DNA of 64,000 nt from Methanomicrobia archaeon (GTDB lineage: Archaea > Halobacteriota > Bog-38 > Methanoflorentales > Methanoflorentaceae): positions 1 through 64,000 of the forward strand of contig JACTTZ010000007.1 in assembly GCA_015660915.1 (NCBI GenBank). The letters are read 5' to 3'. The first letter of the stretch is position 1. Every line of letters begins with the position of its first letter. Made by a program: the position numbers and the translations under genes. Below the pieces are notes generated by a model, which was not told the origin of the DNA, did not search any database, and worked only from the letters and a program-made list of their open reading frames with translations. Of this stretch, positions 62,540 through 64,000 are shown one piece after another.

Positions 62540-62968
62540 TTAGGCGCGAGGTATGTCGGGTTCAAGCGTTAGCTCCCTTCTTTGCCTGAGGTATGTCATA
62601 CCTTTGCTTTTGGCCTGCTTTGTGCGGGCACCCTGCTGCACGTCAACGTTGAACCAGTTATAGTAACCGTAGTTCCAATAACCAAATTTTGAGCCAACGA
62701 ACGTTAAATCAGAGAAAAATCGGAACCGCCACCAAGGCACAAGGCGTGTGTAGTCATTGTAGTAGAGGGTAAGCGAGTCTCGACGAGGGGAGAATGAATA
62801 CCGTCCGCGACGGTCTTCGTCTGCAAAGTTGAGCCAATATATTGTTCGGCCAAGTAATAAGCAAACGTGCTCCTTCTGTGCATAGAAGTATAAAGGATCC
62901 TCATCGACGCATATGGTCAGATCAACTTTCCAAAGCGGTTTTCGGATTTTTCTCGCACACGGGCACAT
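62540..62968 (-). CDS. Hypothetical aromatic-rich protein, 142 residues
   Basis: Soluble, rich in Tyr, Trp and Phe (DRRGRYSFSPRRDSLTLYYN and SKFGYWNYGYYNWFNVDVQQ) with Cys near the start (MCPCARK). Appears protein-like and lies upstream of the RyR gene on the same strand, so it could belong to the module. No family recognised. Confidence 0.5.
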   Translation of the reverse strand: MCPCARKIRKPLWKVDLTICVDEDPLYFYAQKEHVCLLLGRTIYWLNFADEDRRGRYSFSPRRDSLTLYYNDYTRLVPWWRFRFFSDLTFVGSKFGYWNYGYYNWFNVDVQQGARTKQAKSKGMTYLRQRRELTLEPDIPRA

Positions 62969-63284
62969 ACTCTACCTAAAGCAATTCATTAAGGCTGAAA
63001 CTGATTTTGCTACCTCTTCTGGAATTATCGGCCTCTGAACGGGAGGTTCGTGTTGTTTCTTTGTTCTTACTGTTGTTTCCTTTTTCTTTGGCTGAGTCGA
63101 GCCAATCTTTTTAATTTTATCTCAGAATGCAATGATGATTGCCCTAATAATGACCAGAGGATGACGTAATGAGGGTTTCGTTTTAGATTTAATTAATGGG
63201 AACCTTCCTTTTGTAGAGTTTGAAATTCTCACCTTAAATTAAAACATCATTGATTTATAGCCCACCATCACATCCCTAATATCC
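62969..63284. promoter_or_regulatory. Divergent AT-rich promoter region
   Basis: About 315 bases between the minus-strand small gene and the plus-strand DUF4062 gene. It is AT-rich, with TTAAATTAAAA near 63235-63245 as a possible TATA region for the DUF4062 gene about 40 nt ahead of its ATG. No coding sequence recognised. Confidence 0.4.
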
Positions 63285-64000
63285 ATGTCCCTTTCTTGGC
63301 AGACCGTCAGCGTCTTCGTGAGCAGCACATTCAATGACATGCACGCCGAGCGGGATTACCTCGTGAAACGGGTCTTTACCGAGCTGCGGGAATGGTGCGA
63401 GCAAAGAAAACTCCACTTGATCGATATTGACTTGCGATGGGGTATTACCGAAGCGGACGCAATGAACAAGAACGCCGTCAAGGTCTGCCTGAACCGGATC
63501 GATGAATGCCGTCCATTCTTTCTCTGTTTCCTTGGTCAACGTCGTGGATGGGTTCCTAAAAAAGATGAAATTGATCCTGATACCTGCACTGCTTTTCCAG
63601 ATTTGAAGAATTACATTGGAGCGGCTTCCATTACTGAGATGGAGATCCTCCATGCGGTCATTGATCCGATGAACAAAAAAGAACGTGCAGATCGGTCTTT
63701 CTTCTACCTCAGAGACCCCTCGTACCTAAAGGATCTCCCTGATGAACCGGAGTTCATTCGTAACACCTACACGAATGAGGGGATTGCGAATCCCATAGAT
63801 CGCGAGAGGGCTGATGAAGAACTTCGAGATTTACGGGAGGTTATAATCCCGAAGACCCATCGACCTGTCCACCATTATACTGCCAAATGGAATCCCAATG
63901 AGACGACGCAGGAGCTCGCCATTCCGCTACAGTGCCCGTCAGGGGAAATTCGGAACCAGAAGCGATGGAAAAACCATTGGCGGGTACTAGGAACCGACCC
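63285..64000 (+). CDS. Second DUF4062-domain protein, C-terminus beyond the window
   Basis: An open frame from ATG 63285 to the window end (238 residues, no stop). It begins MSLSWQTVSVFVSSTFNDMH, then ERDYLVKRVFTELREW, IDIDLRWGITEADAM and FFLCFLGQRRGWVPKKDEID, the same DUF4062 fold as the start of the 1675-residue WD40 protein. In family members an NTPase and repeats usually follow; this part is outside the window. It is divergent from the RyR/WD40 operon and probably part of the same system. A minus-strand frame at 63276-63653 is its shadow. Confidence 0.85.
   Translation, partial: MSLSWQTVSVFVSSTFNDMHAERDYLVKRVFTELREWCEQRKLHLIDIDLRWGITEADAMNKNAVKVCLNRIDECRPFFLCFLGQRRGWVPKKDEIDPDTCTAFPDLKNYIGAASITEMEILHAVIDPMNKKERADRSFFYLRDPSYLKDLPDEPEFIRNTYTNEGIANPIDRERADEELRDLREVIIPKTHRPVHHYTAKWNPNETTQELAIPLQCPSGEIRNQKRWKNHWRVLGTD

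Noticed and set aside
63276-63653. Minus-strand 125-residue frame near the right edge
   Set aside because: It overlaps the + strand DUF4062 gene, whose conserved motifs continue through the whole stretch.
1-64000. CRISPR arrays, rRNA or complete insertion sequences
   Set aside because: No regularly spaced repeat-spacer pattern, rRNA-like region, or transposase with terminal repeats was recognised in the window.

Overview
The window looks like a chromosomal segment of a euryarchaeote, probably a methanogen-like or ANME-like member of the Methanomicrobia/Halobacteriota; the lineage is inferred, not measured. The archaeal signs are an Orc1/Cdc6 initiator beside origin-box-like repeats, archaeal-type UMP kinase, phosphopantetheine adenylyltransferase, 6-phospho-3-hexuloisomerase and DUF84 phosphatase, a PGF-CTERM surface protein, and many genes with a TATA box about 25-28 nt before the start codon (leaderless style). 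Genes are densely packed on both strands.

Layout. 1-3.3 kb: nickel/cobalt ECF transporter (cbiM-cbiN forward, nikR-cbiQ-cbiO reverse). 3.6-8.6 kb: a parallel beta-helix surface protein, a start-less glycosyltransferase-associated domain, hexuloisomerase, MoaB and a DUF1786 protein. 8.6-10.5 kb: candidate replication origin plus orc1/cdc6. 10.6-20.7 kb: aminotransferase-thymidylate kinase, three CBS-domain genes in one operon, HEAT repeats, a sulfite-oxidase-fold protein, pyrH, a DUF84-coaD pair, a gamma-carbonic-anhydrase-like protein, hisF and a winged-helix regulator. 21-28 kb: amino acid permease, secreted and lipoproteins, a flavoprotein, and a small His/Met-rich protein followed by an AbrB-type regulator and a two-gene ABC exporter. 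28-37.7 kb: two kdpA/kdpB sets with two tiny kdpF genes but a single kdpC, with a universal stress protein between kdpC and the rest. 38-48 kb: a pyruvate-decarboxylase-like enzyme, two secreted DUF2334 deacetylase-like paralogues, and small membrane or hypothetical proteins.

48.3-64 kb is accessory DNA. It holds a truncated YdeI-like gene, a broken phage terminase, a compact restriction-modification-like operon (GHKL ATPase fused to a PD-(D/E)XK-like nuclease, a DNA cytosine-5 methyltransferase and a MIG/MutY-like mismatch glycosylase) and a TPR remnant. After these comes a conflict-type module: a 1675-residue DUF4062-NTPase-WD40 protein, a PfkB-like/AAA/RyR protein, and a second DUF4062 protein that starts divergently and runs off the window. 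The two multi-gene modules at 50.2-53.9 kb and 54.5-64 kb are the best candidates for undescribed systems. In the first, the glycosylase plausibly repairs T:G mismatches created by deamination of the methylated cytosines. In the second, a repeat-bearing sensor NTPase is paired with a RyR-domain ATPase.
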